Below, piece after piece: positions 9,716 through 21,911 of a stretch of DNA of 64,000 nt (position 1 is the stretch's first letter; each line of letters opens with the position of its first letter). The DNA is from Colletes latitarsis (Eukaryota > Arthropoda > Insecta > Hymenoptera > Colletidae): the NCBI RefSeq assembly GCF_051014445.1, contig NW_027488378.1, positions 620,001 through 684,000 on the forward strand. The letters run 5' to 3'. Made by a program: the position numbers and the translations under genes. The notes beneath the pieces are model-generated. The model saw only the letters and a list, made by a program, of their open reading frames with translations. It was not told the DNA's origin and made no database searches.

Positions 9716-12700
9716 CTAGCATAATGCTCCCTTGCTAGGCCCCTGCTCGCATACTAGCTCACTGCTTGCCTACTAGCTTACTGCTTCCTTACTATCTGGC
9801 TGCTCGCTTACTGGCTCACTGCATGCTTACTAGCTCCCTGCTCGCTTACTAGCTTGCTTCTTGCTTACTAGCTTACTGCTAGATTACTCGCTTACTGTTT
9901 CCTTACTAGCTTGCTGCTTGCTTTCTAGCATACTGCTTGCTTACTAGCATACTGCTTTCTTACTAGTTAAATACTTCCTGACTAACCTGCTGCCTGCTCA
10001 CAGGCTTACTACTTGCTTACTATTTTACCGCTTGCTTACTAGCTCACTGCCTGCTTACTAGCCTGCTGCATGCTCACTAGCTTACTTGTTGCTTACTGGG
10101 TTACTGCTAGCTTACTAGCGTACTGCTTCCTTACTAGCACCCTGCTCGCTCACTAGCTCACTGCATGCTTACTAGCTTACTGTTTGCTAACTAGCTTACT
10201 GCTTGCTCAATAACTATCAGCTTTCTTGCTAGCCTGCTGCTTGCACTCCAGCTTCCAGCCTGCTTACTAACTTACTGGTTGCTTACAAGCTACCTGCATG
10301 CTTACAAGCATACTACACCCTCACCAGCTTCCTGCATGCGTACTAGCATACTGCATGCTTACTGGATACCTCCTCGCTTACTAGCTCACTGCTTGCTTAA
10401 TATCTGACTGCTTTCTTACTAGATTCCCCTTCGCATACTAGCTCACTGCTTCCTTACTAACTTCCTGCTCACTTACTAGCTCACTCCGTGCTTACTGGCT
10501 CACTGCATGCTTACTAACTTGCTGCGTGCTTTCTAGCTTACGACTTCCTTACTAGCTGCCTGCATTCTTACTAGCTAATCGCTTTCTTACTAGCCAGCTG
10601 CGGGCTCACTTCCCGGCTGGTGGCTTACTATGTTCCAGCTTGCTTACTAGCCTACTGGTTGCTTACTAGCTTACTGCTTGCTTACAAGCATTCTGCTCCC
10701 TTACTAGCTTCCTGCTTGCTTACCAGATCACTTCTTGCTTACCAACATTCTGCCTTCTTACTAGGCCACTTCATGCCTACTAGCTTACTGCTTGTTTACT
10801 AGCTTACTGCTAGCTTCCGCGCCTTCTGCTTGCTTACCAGCCTGCAGCTTGCTTCCTACCTTAGTGCTTCCTTACTAGCACCCTGTTTCCATACTACCTC
10901 ACTGCTTCCTTACTATCATACTGCATGCTTACTAGCTTAGTGCTAGCTCACTCTCTTACTGCTTGCTTACTAGCTTAGCGATTCCTTACTAGCTCCCTGC
11001 TCGCTTTCTAGCTCACAGCATGCTTACTGGCTCAATGCTTGTTTGCTAGCTATTTCCTTTCTTACAAGCTCACTGCTTGTTTGCTAGCTTACTGCTTGCT
11101 TACTAGCATTCTGCTTTCTTACTAGCTCACTGCTTGCCTACTAGCTTGCTGCCTGCATACTAGCTTACTGCTAGCTTACTCGCCTACTGCTTGCTTACTA
11201 GCCAGCTGCATGCATTCAAGCTTAGTGCTTCCTTACAACCTTACTGATTGCTAACTAGGTAACTGCTTTCCTACTAGCCTGCTCCTTGGTTTCTGGCTTC
11301 CTACTTGCTTACCAGCTTAATGCCAGCACACTCCCTTACTGCTTGCCCACTAGCCTGCTGCTTGCTTTCTAGCTTAGTGCTTCTTTACTACCTTACTGCT
11401 TGCGTACAAGCTTACTGCTTGCTTACTAGCTTGCTGATTGCTTACTAGCATACTGCTGCCTTACTATCTCCCTGCTCACTTACTAGCTCATTGCTTGCTA
11501 ATCAGCTTGCTGCTTGCATACAAGCTTACTGTTTGCCTACTAGCATCCTGTTTGCTTACTAGCTCACAGCTTGCTCACTTGCTTGATGCTTGCTTACTAG
11601 CATACTGGTTCAAAACTAGCTCCTTGCTCGCTTACTAGCTCACTGCTTGCTCACTAGCTTGCTGCTTGCTAACTAGCATACTGGCTCAAAACTAGCTCCT
11701 TGCTCGCTTACTAGCTCACTGCTTGCTTACTAACTAACTGCTTCCTTACCAGATTACTGCTTGCTTACTAGCTTACTGGTTAAATACAAGCTTACTGCTC
11801 GCTTTCTAGATTCTGCTTGCCTACTAGCTTACTGCTAGATTAATCGCTTTCTGCTTGCTATCTAGCTGCTGCCCTCTAGCTTACTGCTTGCCTCCTAACT
11901 TAACGCTTACTTAATGCTAGCTATATACTTGCTTACTAGCTTACTGCTTTCATACTAGCATACTGCTTGCTTATTAGCACATTGCTTCCTTACTCGCCTG
12001 CTGCTCGCTTAGCAGCTTACGTGAATCTTTCTAGCTTGCTGCTTTCATAGAAGTTAACTGCATTCTGGCTAGTCCGCTGCTTGGTTACCAACACACTGCA
12101 TGCTTGCTAGCTTACTGGTAGCTTACTCGCTTACTACTTGCTTACTAGCTCACTGCTTGCTTTCTAGTTTATTTCTTGCTCACTAGCATACTTCCTCCTT
12201 ACTGGCTTCCTGCTCGCCTGCTATTTCACTGCTTGCTAACTAGCTTACTGCTTGCTTACTATCTCACTGCTCGCTTACAAGCTTACTGCTTGCTTACCAG
12301 CTTACTGCTTACTTACTAGCTTACTGCTTACTTACTTCCAAACTGCGTTCTTACTACAATCCTGCTTTCCTCCTAACTTACTTCTTTCCTACTAACTTAC
12401 AGCTCTCTTACTAGCCGAATGCTTCTCAACTAGATTCCTGCTTGCTTACTAGCATGCTACTTGCTTTCTGGCTTATTGCTTGCTTACTAGCATGCAGCTT
12501 GCTTATTAGCCTGCTGCTTGCTCTTAAGGTTTCCGCACGCTTACTAGCATACTGCTTCCTTCCTTGCTTCCTCCTTGCTTACTAGCTTGCTACTAGCTTA
12601 CACGCTTACTGCTTGGTTACTAGCCTGCTTCTTGCTTTCTAGGTTAGTGCTTGCTTACAAGCTAATTGCATTCATGCCAGCTAACTTCTCGCTTATTAGC

Positions 12701-13922
12701 TCACTACTTGCTTACTGCTAGCTTACTCGCTTACTGCTTGCATAACAGCCCGTTGCTTGCTTTCTAGCCTACCGCTTGCGTACTAGCATCCTGATTTCTT
12801 GCTGGCTCACTACTTGGCTACTCGCTTACTGGTTACTTACACGGTTACTCCTTGCTAACTAGCCCGATGGTCGCTTTCTAACATACTGCTTCCTTACTAG
12901 CTTCCTGCTTGCTTGCTAGCTTTCTACTTGCTTACTAGCTCACTCCTTGCATACTAGCTTACTGCTTGCTCACCAGCTTACTGCTTGTTACTAGCCTCTG
13001 ATTTCTTACTGGCCGTCTACTTGCATTGCAGCTTACTGCTTGCATACTAGATTGCTGCATGCTCTCTGGCTTACTGCTTCCTTACTAGCTCCCTGCTCGC
13101 TTACTAGCTCACTGCTTGCTTACCAGCTTACAGCTTGCTCACTTTCTTACTACTTGATTACTAGCCTACTGCTTGCTTATAAGCTTTCTGCTTGCTTACT
13201 GGCATACTGCATTCTTACTAACTAACTGCTTTCATACTGGCTTCCTGCTTTCTTACTGGCTTCCTTCTTTCATACTGGTTCCCTGCTTGCTTACTAGCTA
13301 ACTGCTTCCTTCCTAGGCTAGCTAGCTTACTCGCCTACTACATGCTTACTAGCATGCTGCTTGCTTTGTATCTTACTGCTTGCTTACTCGCTTGCTGCTA
13401 GAATTCTAGCTTACTCCTTGCTTAAAGGCTTATTGATTTCATGCCAGCTTCCTAGCCTGCTACTTGCTGACAAGCTAATTGCATTCATGCAGGCATACTG
13501 CTTCCTTACTAGCTTGCTGCTTGTTTACTATCTTGCTTGTTGCTTACTAGCTTACAGCTTGCTTACTACCTTACTTCTTGCTCAATAGCTATCTGCCTTT
13601 TGACTAGCAAGCTGCTTGCTTTCTAGCTTAGTGCTGGCCTGCTAGCTTGCTACTTGCATACATGCTAATTGCTTTCATTTCAGCTTACTGCTTGCTTACT
13701 TGCAGGTTGCTTCCTTATTTGCTTACTGTTACCTTACTAGCTTCCTGCTTGCATACTATCTCATTCTTTGCTTACTAGATCACTGATTGCTTACTAGCTC
13801 ACAGCTAGGTTACTCGCTTCCTGATTCTTACTAGCATACTACTTCCTTACTAGCAAATTGCATTCTCACCAGCCTGCTGCTTGCTTACTAGCCTACTGCT
13901 TGCTTACTAGCTTGCTGCTTGC
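9716..13922 (+). repeat. 19-bp satellite block
   Basis: About 4.2 kb of degenerate 19-bp monomers. A 76-bp (4-monomer) tandem duplication starts at 11601 and 11677, visible through a shared CAAAACTAGC variant. The last 14 bases (13909-13922) are the left target duplication of element C. No gene was seen. Confidence 0.97.
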
Positions 13923-13943
13923 TTTTTTTTTTTTTTTTTTTTT

Positions 13944-14458
13944 GTCGTGGGGAAAATCTCCGAAAGACTCCCTCCCACCTCCTTGGGGAGAGGTGGGAGG
14001 GGTGTGTGGGATTCCCGCGCCCGTACAACGACAGGCGCGGGACCTACCCACTAAAAACCCCACGGTGACCCTTCGGCACGCTTTGGGAGGATACCGGGAA
14101 TCGCTCGAAGCATTCTTCCGGTATCCTCCCCGTGCCCGCGCTTTCGCGCCCATCCCCCGGGGGGACAATCGGTCCCCCCAGTAGACACACTGCCTCATAG
14201 CGGCGGGACGGGGCCACTCCATCCCGCCGCTATCCGTCCCGGGGCCGCGTTTAGTGGCGGCTGCGAGCCCCAACTCGCAACCGCCCGCGACCCCGTTTCC
14301 ACCCCTCGGCGGCCGGGCGTTCATGGCCGCACCAGACCGCCGAGGGTGCCTCCCCTTGCGTCGGACCGGTAGGGGGAGGCACTCCTACCCCCAACCGGTC
14401 CGACCCAGCGCCGTCTGGCGGGAGGAGGGTCCCCTCAGGACCCCCCTCCCAGCCTAGG
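13944..14458 (-). other. 3'UTR of element C with stem-loops
   Basis: Non-coding 3' tail of the family. The perfect 13-bp inverted repeat GGGAGGATACCGG / CCGGTATCCTCCC spans 14085-14130 with a 20-nt loop. Further GC-rich stems lie around it. It probably serves as the RNA structure recognised by the element's own reverse transcriptase (inference from R1/R2 biology). Confidence 0.75.
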
Positions 14459-15088
14459 TCATCCGCCACGCCGAGGCGGCCGCCCGCGACGCCTCGCGAC
14501 CGGGCGACGACCTCGGGCCACCGCACGAGCGCGAGCTTCAGCACGCCGCTGAAGCTCGCGCTCTCTCCCCGCGGCCTCCTTCTGCAACATTACGTTCTCG
14601 CAGAAGGAGGCCACGGCCCTCCACTTCTCCTCGCTGCCGAGCATGGCGCGCACCACGCCCGGCAGCGAGACATCCCGCCCGACGACGCCGACCAGGACAC
14701 GGCGCTCCCCCTCCCACGCGGGGCATACCTCCAGGGTATGATCCGCCGTGTCCTGCTCAGCGTCGCAGTGGCAGCAACGCGCCGTCGGCTCCTTCCCTAT
14801 CCGGCACAGATATCTTCCGAAGCTGCCATGCCCGGAAAATACCTGTGCCAGCCGGTAGGTGAGGCTGCCATGGCCTCTGTCCAGCCACTCCTTCAGGAGT
14901 GGCCGAACAGCCCCGACAGTCCGGTGCCCCGCGGTTGGCAGAGCCAGCCGCTCCTGCCACGCGAGCAACACGGACTGCCGGGCCTGGCGCTTCAAATCGC
15001 CCCAAGCAGGTTCCTGCCCGCCCGGGACCGCCCCCACCCCCGCGCGACGGTCGACGCGGTGCCGGTACATCACCGCGTGCGACCGCGC
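14459..15088 (-). pseudogene. ORF2 C-terminal fragment in element C
   Basis: A 210-codon open fragment of the R1-like ORF2 C-terminus. It runs from just downstream of the reverse transcriptase through the Cys-His motif (CRIGKEPTARCCHC, then DTADHTLEVCPAW) to an arginine-rich tail and the stop at 14459. It has no nonsense codon and is nearly identical to G, so it is young. It has no start, endonuclease or reverse transcriptase because of 5' truncation. Bases 14527-14563 form the 16-bp coding-region hairpin described for G. Confidence 0.9.
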
Positions 15089-16222
15089 AGCTTGCTGCTT
15101 GCTTACTAGCCTACTGCTTGCTTACTAGCCTACTACTTCCTTACTAGCTAATTGCTTCCTTACTAGCATGGTGCATGGTTTCTAGCTTACTGCATGCCCA
15201 CTAGCTTGCTTCTTGCTTACTGGCATACTGCTAGCTCACTCGCTTACTGCTTGCTTACTAGCTTGCTGCTTGCTTACTAACTTACTGTTTGCTTACAAAC
15301 TTATAGCTTGATTACTAGCTCACTGCTTGCATACTAGCTTACTGGTTGCTTACTATCATACTGCTCCCTTACAAGCTTCGTCCTCGCCTACTAGCTCACT
15401 GCTTGCTTACAAGCTTATTGCTCGCTTACTCGCTTACTGCTTCCTGACCAGCTTACTGGTTGCTTACTAGCTTACTGCTATCTTCATAGCTTGCTGCTTG
15501 CTCCTAGTTTGCTGGTTGCTTACTAGCTTCCTGCTCTCTTACTAGCCTAATGCTTCCTTACTAGCATCCTGCTTGCTTACTTGCTTACTGGTTTGTTAGT
15601 AACTTACTGCTTTATTGCTAGCTTACTAATTGCATACTGGCACACTGCTTGCTTACTAGCTTATTGCATGCTTACTAGCTTGTTACTTGCGCTCAAGCTT
15701 ACTGCTTGATTACTAGCTTCCACTTCGCTTACTAGCTCACTCCTTGCTTACTAGCTTACTGGTTGCTTACTAGCTTACTGCTTGTTTACTAGCATACTGC
15801 TTCGTTACTAGCTCCGTGCTAGCTTACTAGCTCACTTTATGCTTACTAGCTTTCTGCTAGCTTACTCGCTTAGTCTGGGCTTACTAGCCAGCTGCTTGCA
15901 AGCTAGCTTCCTGCTAGCTTACTCGCTTCCCGATTGCTTGCTAGCTTGCGTGCTTGTTTTCGATCTTAATGCTGGCTTTCTGGCACACTGCTTCCTTACT
16001 AGCTAACTTGATTGCTATCTTACTAGACAGCTACTTGCTTACTAGCATACATGTTGCTTGCTAGCTTGCTGCATGTTTACTAGCATACTGCTTTCTTACT
16101 AGCTAACTGTATTCGTTATAGCTTAATGCTTGCGTACTAGCATAGTGCTCCCCTAGTAGGGTCCTGTTCGCGTACTAGCTCACTGCTTGTCTTGTAGCTT
16201 ACTGCTTGCTTACTAGGATACT
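15089..16222 (+). repeat. 19-bp satellite block
   Basis: About 1.1 kb of degenerate 19-bp monomers between element C and the BEL-family solo LTR. It opens with the right target duplication of element C (15089-15102) and closes with ATACT (16218-16222), the left target duplication of the solo LTR. Confidence 0.97.
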
Positions 16223-17917
16223 TGTTTAACTATCGCGTTCGTTCCGAGGGGAAAAAAACTAGGTCGCGATTCCTAATGCTAGTTCTACGTACGCATTGTC
16301 TAGAAGGTCGGGCTGACGCCGAATTCCTTCGGTCGGCAGACAATCAAAATCGCGGCTGTTTACGGGTTTTTGCTAGCTATCTTCGTTCACACATTACATT
16401 CGAACACCTGTTTCCAAAGGTATTGTGTCGTTAGCACCGAGAGAGAGAGAAACGACCTATTAATTGAAGAGAGAGATCTATATCCGAAATCGTAGCCGCA
16501 CCGCGCCTGCGCGGCGCGGCGCGGTCTTCGCCTGTCGATCCTCGCTGATTTTCACACGGCTTTAGGGAGCTGACTGCGATCGAGAGCAGATCCTTTATCG
16601 ATCCTCTCCGTCACAAGTACGCGCTCCAAAGAACTTGTATTACGCACGTTCTATGAAAGATTTTTGGACAATTTGAAAATAGGAAATCTTGTCTCACGAC
16701 AAGAGATATTTCCGAGAAAATCTGCCTGACGTTGTAGCAGTTCGCAACTCACGCCGCGCGTGAAGCGACTGAGCACGCAGGAAGTCGATTTAACGTTGCA
16801 GACGTTGCCGCGACCGCTACGTTAGGGACTCAGTACTGAGTACATTGAGTCCCTTAAAGCTAAAGGTTGAAGTGACTGGGGAGTAGATACCGATATACCG
16901 GTATCGCCTAGTGGTGACCTCACCGAGCTAAACGGGATCAGAGAACCCACTCCGAAACCCGTCGGTTGTACCAGTGTAGTGTGCACCGATCAGTGGAGTT
17001 CAGGTTTCGGCGACCCACCCTTTGCTATACGGCAACGGAGCAACCGGAAGGTAGATTCCGATATACTGGTATCGCCTCGTGGTGCTCGCCGTGCAACGGG
17101 CTCCAGAGAACCCCCTCCAGAGACTCAACGCTTGTGCCAGTGTAGAGTACAGCGTACGGTGGAGTAAAGGGTTCGAAGGGCCTTCCTTCCACCTCTCCAC
17201 CCACTACCCGTAACTGTGTAGTGTCCGAAGGGTGGTTGGAGTTGTTTGAAGCGCCCCCCTCCCCTATTCCGGCAGGCCGCAGGCTGCTCCTGTGGAGCCG
17301 CCATCGAGGTAGCCGCACTAGGCAGGGAGTTTTCTTGCGTCGGCGTCCCACGCCACCCGCACGGTGAGCGTGCTCACGGGAAATAGTCCACTTGGAGCCT
17401 TACAACCTCCATTTGGGGCCCGTCCGTTTCAACGCTTAGCTAACTCGACAGAAACGAGGAAAACTTCGTCTGTCCGGTTGCACGCGTCGGTGATATCATT
17501 TAATTCAAATATCACCGACCAAAAAACAAATTAATACAGTCCATTAATTACTACGCGAATCAGCAGTTAGCTTCTCCATCCAAGCACAACATATTGTCGC
17601 TTGGAACGCGAGGTAAGCAGCTGATAAGCGTCTAAACGTGACAACGTGTCCGAATTTAAGATATTTACACTTTCCGTAAACTTTTGTTACAGAAAGCCAC
17701 AACAGTACCGCCAAAGGGCACGTGACACGGCTGAAACGAGCCGACGTCAAAACTGCGTTTAATTTCCTTATTTCGTTTTTTACAAAATTGTATTTTTTAG
17801 TTTTGATACGTTTTCGTTTGTAATAAAAATAAGACAACCTAATTGATACTTGTAACTATTTCTCTATCAGTCCATTCCTTCGTCCGGACCCACGTTAGAA
17901 CCCTTAGTATTCTAACA
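16223..17917 (+). mobile_element. Solo LTR of the BEL/Pao family (plus orientation)
   Basis: This 1695-bp unit begins TGTTTAACTATCGCG and ends TATTCTAACA, flanked by the direct repeat ATACT on both sides. It is homologous to the LTRs of BEL/Pao copies 1 and 2 but inverted, and it has no internal region, so it is the product of LTR-LTR recombination or excision. It contains an imperfect internal tandem duplication of about 168 bp (units starting at 16883 and 17051) with the shared word GTAGATNCCGATATACNGGT. Short open frames inside are not supported as genes. Confidence 0.9.
16883..17218 (+). repeat. 168-bp tandem duplication inside the solo LTR
   Basis: Two diverged units, starting at 16883 and 17051, share a GTAGAT-CCGATATAC start and AGAGAACCC and GTGTAG words. 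The other BEL-family LTRs carry comparable sequence, so the duplication predates this copy. Confidence 0.65.
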
Positions 17918-19046
17918 ATACTGCTTTCTTAATAGCAAACTGAATTCCTACTAGCTTACTGCTTGCTTACTAGCACACTGCTTCGTTACTAGCTAATTGC
18001 TCACTTACTAGCCAACTGCATGCTTACTAGCCAACTGCTTGCTTACTATCTAACTGCTCTCTTACCAGCTTACTGCTTGCTTACTAGCTTACTTGTTGCT
18101 TACCAGCTTACTCCTTGCTACTATCAAACTGCTTCCTTACTAGATTTCTCCTCGCGTAGTAGCTCACTGCATGCTGACTGGCTTACTTCTAGCTTACTAG
18201 CTTACTGCTTGGTTACCTTTTTACTATTTGCTTACTAGCTTGCTTTTTTGTTACTATGTAAATGCTTGCTTACCAGATAACTGCATGCTTGCAAGCTTAG
18301 AGCTTGAATACTAGCTTACTGCTCGCTTACTGGCTAACTGCTTTCATACCAGCTTACTGCTTGCTTACAAGCTTACTGGTTACTTACTAGCTTACGGCTC
18401 GCCTACTAGCATACTGCCTCCTTACTACCACCGTGCTCGCTTATTAACTCACTGCTTGCTTTCTAGCTTAGTGCTTGCTTACAAGAATATTACTTGCTCA
18501 ATAGCTAACTGCATTCTTGCCTGTCTGCTGCTTGACATGTAGCATAATGCTTGCTTAAAAGCTTCCTGCTCGCTTACTAGCTCAACGCTTGCTTAGTAAC
18601 TAACTGCTTGCTTACTAGCATAATGCTCCGTTGCTAGCTCCCTGCTCGCTTACTAGTTTACTGTCTGCATTCCAGCATACTGATTCCTCACTAGCTGCCT
18701 GCTCGCTTACTTGCTTACTGCTTGCATACTAGCTTACTGCCTGCTTACTAGCTCCTTCTCGCACACTATCTCACAGCTTGCTTACTAGCTAACTACTTGC
18801 CTACTATCTTGCTGCTTGCTTTCTACCACCCTGCTTGCTTCCTAAATTGCTGCTTCCTTACTAGCCGAATGATTCCTCGCTAGCTTCCTGCTTGGTAACA
18901 AGCTTACAGCTTCCTAACTAGCTAATTGCTTTCTTTCTAGCCTGGTGCTTGCTTACTAGCTTACTTGTTGCTTGCTAGCATACTGCCTGCTTACAAGCAT
19001 ACTGCTTCGATACCAGCCTCCTGTAGTTTTGCAAGCTCACTACTTG
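17918..19046 (+). repeat. 19-bp satellite block
   Basis: About 1.1 kb of degenerate monomers. It opens with the right ATACT of the solo LTR and ends with GCTCACTACTTG (19035-19046), the first copy of the target repeat of the R1-like cluster. Confidence 0.97.
19035..19046 (+). repeat. Target-site duplication, copy 1 (R1-like cluster)
   Basis: GCTCACTACTTG precedes element D1. The same 12 bases recur after D1's poly(A) at 19643-19654, and with one change after element 3's poly(A) at 28644-28655. Confidence 0.9.
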
Positions 19047-19642
19047 CGGCGCGCTGAAGCTCGCGCTCGTGCGGTGGCCCGAGGTCGTCGCCCGGTCGCG
19101 AGGCGTCGCGGGCGGCCGCCTCGGCGTGGCGGATGACCTAGGCTGGGAGGGGGGTCCTGAGGGGACCCTCCTCCCGCCAGGCGGCGCCGGGTCGGACCGG
19201 TTGGGGGTAGGAGTGCCTCCCCCTACCGGTCCGACGCAAGGGGAGGCACCCTCGGCGGTCTGGTGCGGCCATGAACGCCCGGCCGCCGAGGGGTGGAAAC
19301 GGGGTCGCGGGCGGTTGCGAGTTGGGGCTCGCAGCCGCCACTAAACGCGGCCCCGTCCCGCCGCTATGAGGCAGTGTGTCTACTGGGGGGACCGATTGTC
19401 CCCCCGGGGGATGGGCGCGAAAGCGCGGGCACGGGGAGGATACCGGAAGAATGCTTCGAGCGATTCCCGGTATCCTCCCAAAGCGTGCCGAAGGGTCACC
19501 GTGGGGTTTTTAGTGGGTAGGTCCCGCGCCTGTCGTTGTACGGGCGCGGGGAATCCCACACACCCCTCCGACCTCTCCCCAAGGAGGTGGGAGGGAGTCT
19601 TTCGAAGATTTTCCCCACGACAAAAAAAAAAAAAAAAAAAAA
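19047..19642 (+). mobile_element. R1-like element D1, very short 5'-truncated copy
   Basis: This 596-bp copy consists of the last ~29 codons of ORF2, the full 3'UTR and a 21-nt poly(A) (19622-19642). The duplication GCTCACTACTTG lies on both sides. It starts exactly at the loop of the 16-bp hairpin that the other copies carry in the ORF2 tail (37647-37683 in G): only the loop and the 3' arm are kept. Its 3'UTR matches C and G closely. The 13-bp 3'UTR hairpin is at 19434-19479. Confidence 0.92.
19434..19479 (+). other. Conserved 3'UTR stem-loop of element D1
   Basis: A perfect 13-bp stem (GGGAGGATACCGG with CCGGTATCCTCCC) around a 20-nt loop containing GCTTCGAGC, which can itself pair further. 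The same structure is found in copies C, 3, F and G. Confidence 0.75.
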
Positions 19643-19654
19643 GCTCACTACTTG
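19643..19654 (+). repeat. Target-site duplication, copy 2, shared by D1 and element 2/3
   Basis: GCTCACTACTTG directly follows the poly(A) of D1 and directly precedes the 5' terminus of element 2, so one 12-bp target served two successive insertions. Confidence 0.9.
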
Positions 19655-20046
19655 CCCCTCACGGGCTGTGTCCGGCACTCGTCGGCCGCAGTACGGGGTG
19701 TAGCGACCCCGAGGTACCTGATGCTTATCACACTGTAAGCCTCGTGTTGGTCGTCACAAAGACCCATTCACAATTCCTTTTTTGGTTTTGTGAATGGTAC
19801 GTGACGGCAGGAGGAACGGGGGTCTTGGCTAAACCGCCCGGGACCGCGAGTATGGCGACTCAATAAAATCGCCCTCCAATCCTAAGTTATGGTGCGCGGC
19901 GATGGGATGCATGGTTGGGGGAGGAGGCCCAATCCCGAGCGACCACCTCCGGGGCACCTGCCGAACCCCCGGAGTATATAGGCTTACCCGGGTAAGGCGC
20001 CTCTGCCCGGGCGGACCTTTTCTTCCGACCTGCTCGTGGGAATACT

Positions 20047-21888
20047 ATGGAGTTCAAAATTAAAACGGGGATGGAACGGGGTAAGTCAGTGGGAGAGGAC
20101 GAAGGCGGTGTTGGGACTGGAGTGGCGGCGCTCGCGCCGCCTCCAGCGCCTGGCCCGGCTTCATGGAGGGTGGAGGAGGACGACGAGACTGCGTCAGTCT
20201 CGTCCTTCTCCTCCACCAGGAGCCTCATAGGCTCCAAGAGAAAGAGGACGGGGCAGGCCGTCAATGGAGTGGGCAGGGCGATGAGCCCGGTTGTCCGGAT
20301 AAATTGTCTCAAGGTCGAGGTGACGGAGGAGATATCGGAGAGGATCTCCTCGACCCTGAGACGAGTGGAGAAAGTGGCCGCTGCCTGCTCTTTTAAGGGG
20401 CAGAAGAGCGGCGGGGCAGAGGCTCTGAGGGAGGCTGCCCAAATGATGAGGGACGCGGCGCGGGAGCTAAGCGGGCGGAACGCCCGTCTGCAGCTCCTGT
20501 TGGAGGAGGAGCGACGGGGGAGGATGAGGGCAGAGGCGCGCTGGAACAGCGCGGTCCTCCCTACTGTCCTCCCTCCTCCTACGGCGCGCCCTCCTGCGGT
20601 CGTTAGGTAGCCGAGTGCGGCGGAGGTGGTGCGGGCCCGCACGGACCCTTCCACACGCACTCCGCCCGCGCAGAGGTCCCCGTCCTCCACAGAGGACGAT
20701 CTCCTGAGGAGGATAGGGGACATGATTGATAAGAGGCTGGCCGCCTTCCGGGAGGAGCTCCTCCCCGGAAGAGCGGTCGGTGGGAGGGTGGTGCAACCCC
20801 GACCAGTGCCAGCAAGGCCGGGGAAGGCGAAGGTGGGGGGAGCGAAAGCTCCGCCCACCGTGGCGACTCCGGGGCCTCGGGTCGTGACCCCCAAGGGGGG
20901 AAGCGTACTCGTGGTCCCAGCTCCCGCGTCCTCCGCGGCACCGCCCCAAGGGGGAGTGTCGTGGAGCGAGGTTGTGGGGCGGAGGGCGAGGAGGGCGGCG
21001 AGGAAGGCCACGCAGGCGCAGCCTCCGCCACCGCCGCCCGCGGCCAAAGGAAAGGCCGCGAAGGCGCGACTTGGCCGCCCCCTTAAAACGGCAGCGGTAG
21101 CGCTGACCGTTGCGCAGGGGGGCGACCTGACCCTCGTGGAGGCGATGCGGCTCGCCACGGACAATGTGTCCCTGGAAGAGCTTGGCATCGCTTCCGTCAG
21201 GGCGAAGCGGGCCGTGACTGGGGGTCTCCTGCTGGAGATCCCCGGTCCAGACGGCGGCGTGAAGGCCGACCGACTCGCCCAGAGGCTCCGGGAGCAGCTG
21301 GGCGAGCGTGGTGTCCGGGTCGCCCGGCCCACGAAGCGCACGGAGAAGCGCGTGTGTGGGCTGGACGTCTCGGCCACCGCGGAGGACGTGGCGTGTGTCC
21401 TAGCAAGGGCGGGGGATTGCTCTGAGGGGGATTTGAGGGTCGGGGAGATTCGCAGATCTCCTTCCGGCCTGGGGTCCGTGTGGGCCCGCTGCCCCCTCTC
21501 CGCCGCCCATAAATTGGCGGAATCCGGGAGGGTTTTGGTGGGGTGGGTTTCGGCGCGAGTGGAGATACTCGCGCCGCGCCCGCTCCAGTGTCACCGCTGC
21601 CTCGAATTGGGGCATGTGAGGCAGTGGTGCACCTCGCCGGTGGACCGCAGCGGTCAATGTTACCGCTGCGGGGCGAAGGACCACCGCGCGAGCCAGTGCT
21701 CGGCGGCCCTCCACTGCCCGCTATGTGCGGACAGGGGGATGCCAGCCGACCACAGGGTGGGGAGCAGGAAGGGCTCTCCCCCCTCCCGGAAGGAGAGGAA
21801 GAGGCGGGCCGTTCCGACTCCGGCGCCGCGGGCGGTGGCATCGTCCACCATGGAGGTGGACGGTGCCACGGGGACGGACAGCCGGTAG
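20047..21888 (+). pseudogene. ORF1 (Gag-like) of element 2, two nonsense codons
   Basis: R1-type ORF1 protein beginning MEFKIKTG. It shows an acidic serine-rich N-terminus, a helical Arg/Glu-rich segment (ELSGRNARLQLLLEEER), a Pro/Ala/Lys-rich middle, and three C-terminal zinc knuckles (CHRCLELGHVRQWC, CYRCGAKDHRASQC, and a third CPLC...H motif). A TAG at 20608-20610 breaks it after 187 codons, and the frame then continues unbroken. A second TAG at 21886-21888 ends it eight codons before the normal stop. The predicted role is binding element RNA to form the transposition particle; this copy cannot make the full protein. Confidence 0.88.
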
Positions 21889-21911
21889 GAGGCTGGGGCG
21901 GTCGGTAATTA

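Larger units (their letters stand above)
13923..15088 (-). mobile_element. R1-like element C, 5'-truncated copy with poly(A) and TSD
   Basis: Minus-strand insertion with a 21-nt poly(A) (poly(T) at 13923-13943). It is flanked by the exact 14-bp duplication AGCTTGCTGCTTGC (13909-13922 and 15089-15102). Only the 3' end of the family is present: the last part of ORF2 plus the full 3'UTR. Its 3'UTR subtype matches G and D1. The duplication proves recent insertion straight into the satellite by target-primed reverse transcription. Confidence 0.95.

Noticed and set aside
10620..13588. Open frames rich in LLAYCLLTSLLLAY in the satellite
   Set aside because: They arise because a 19-bp unit read in three frames gives a 57-bp coding period. 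Consensus monomers bring TAG in each frame, and the frames exist only where variants remove it.
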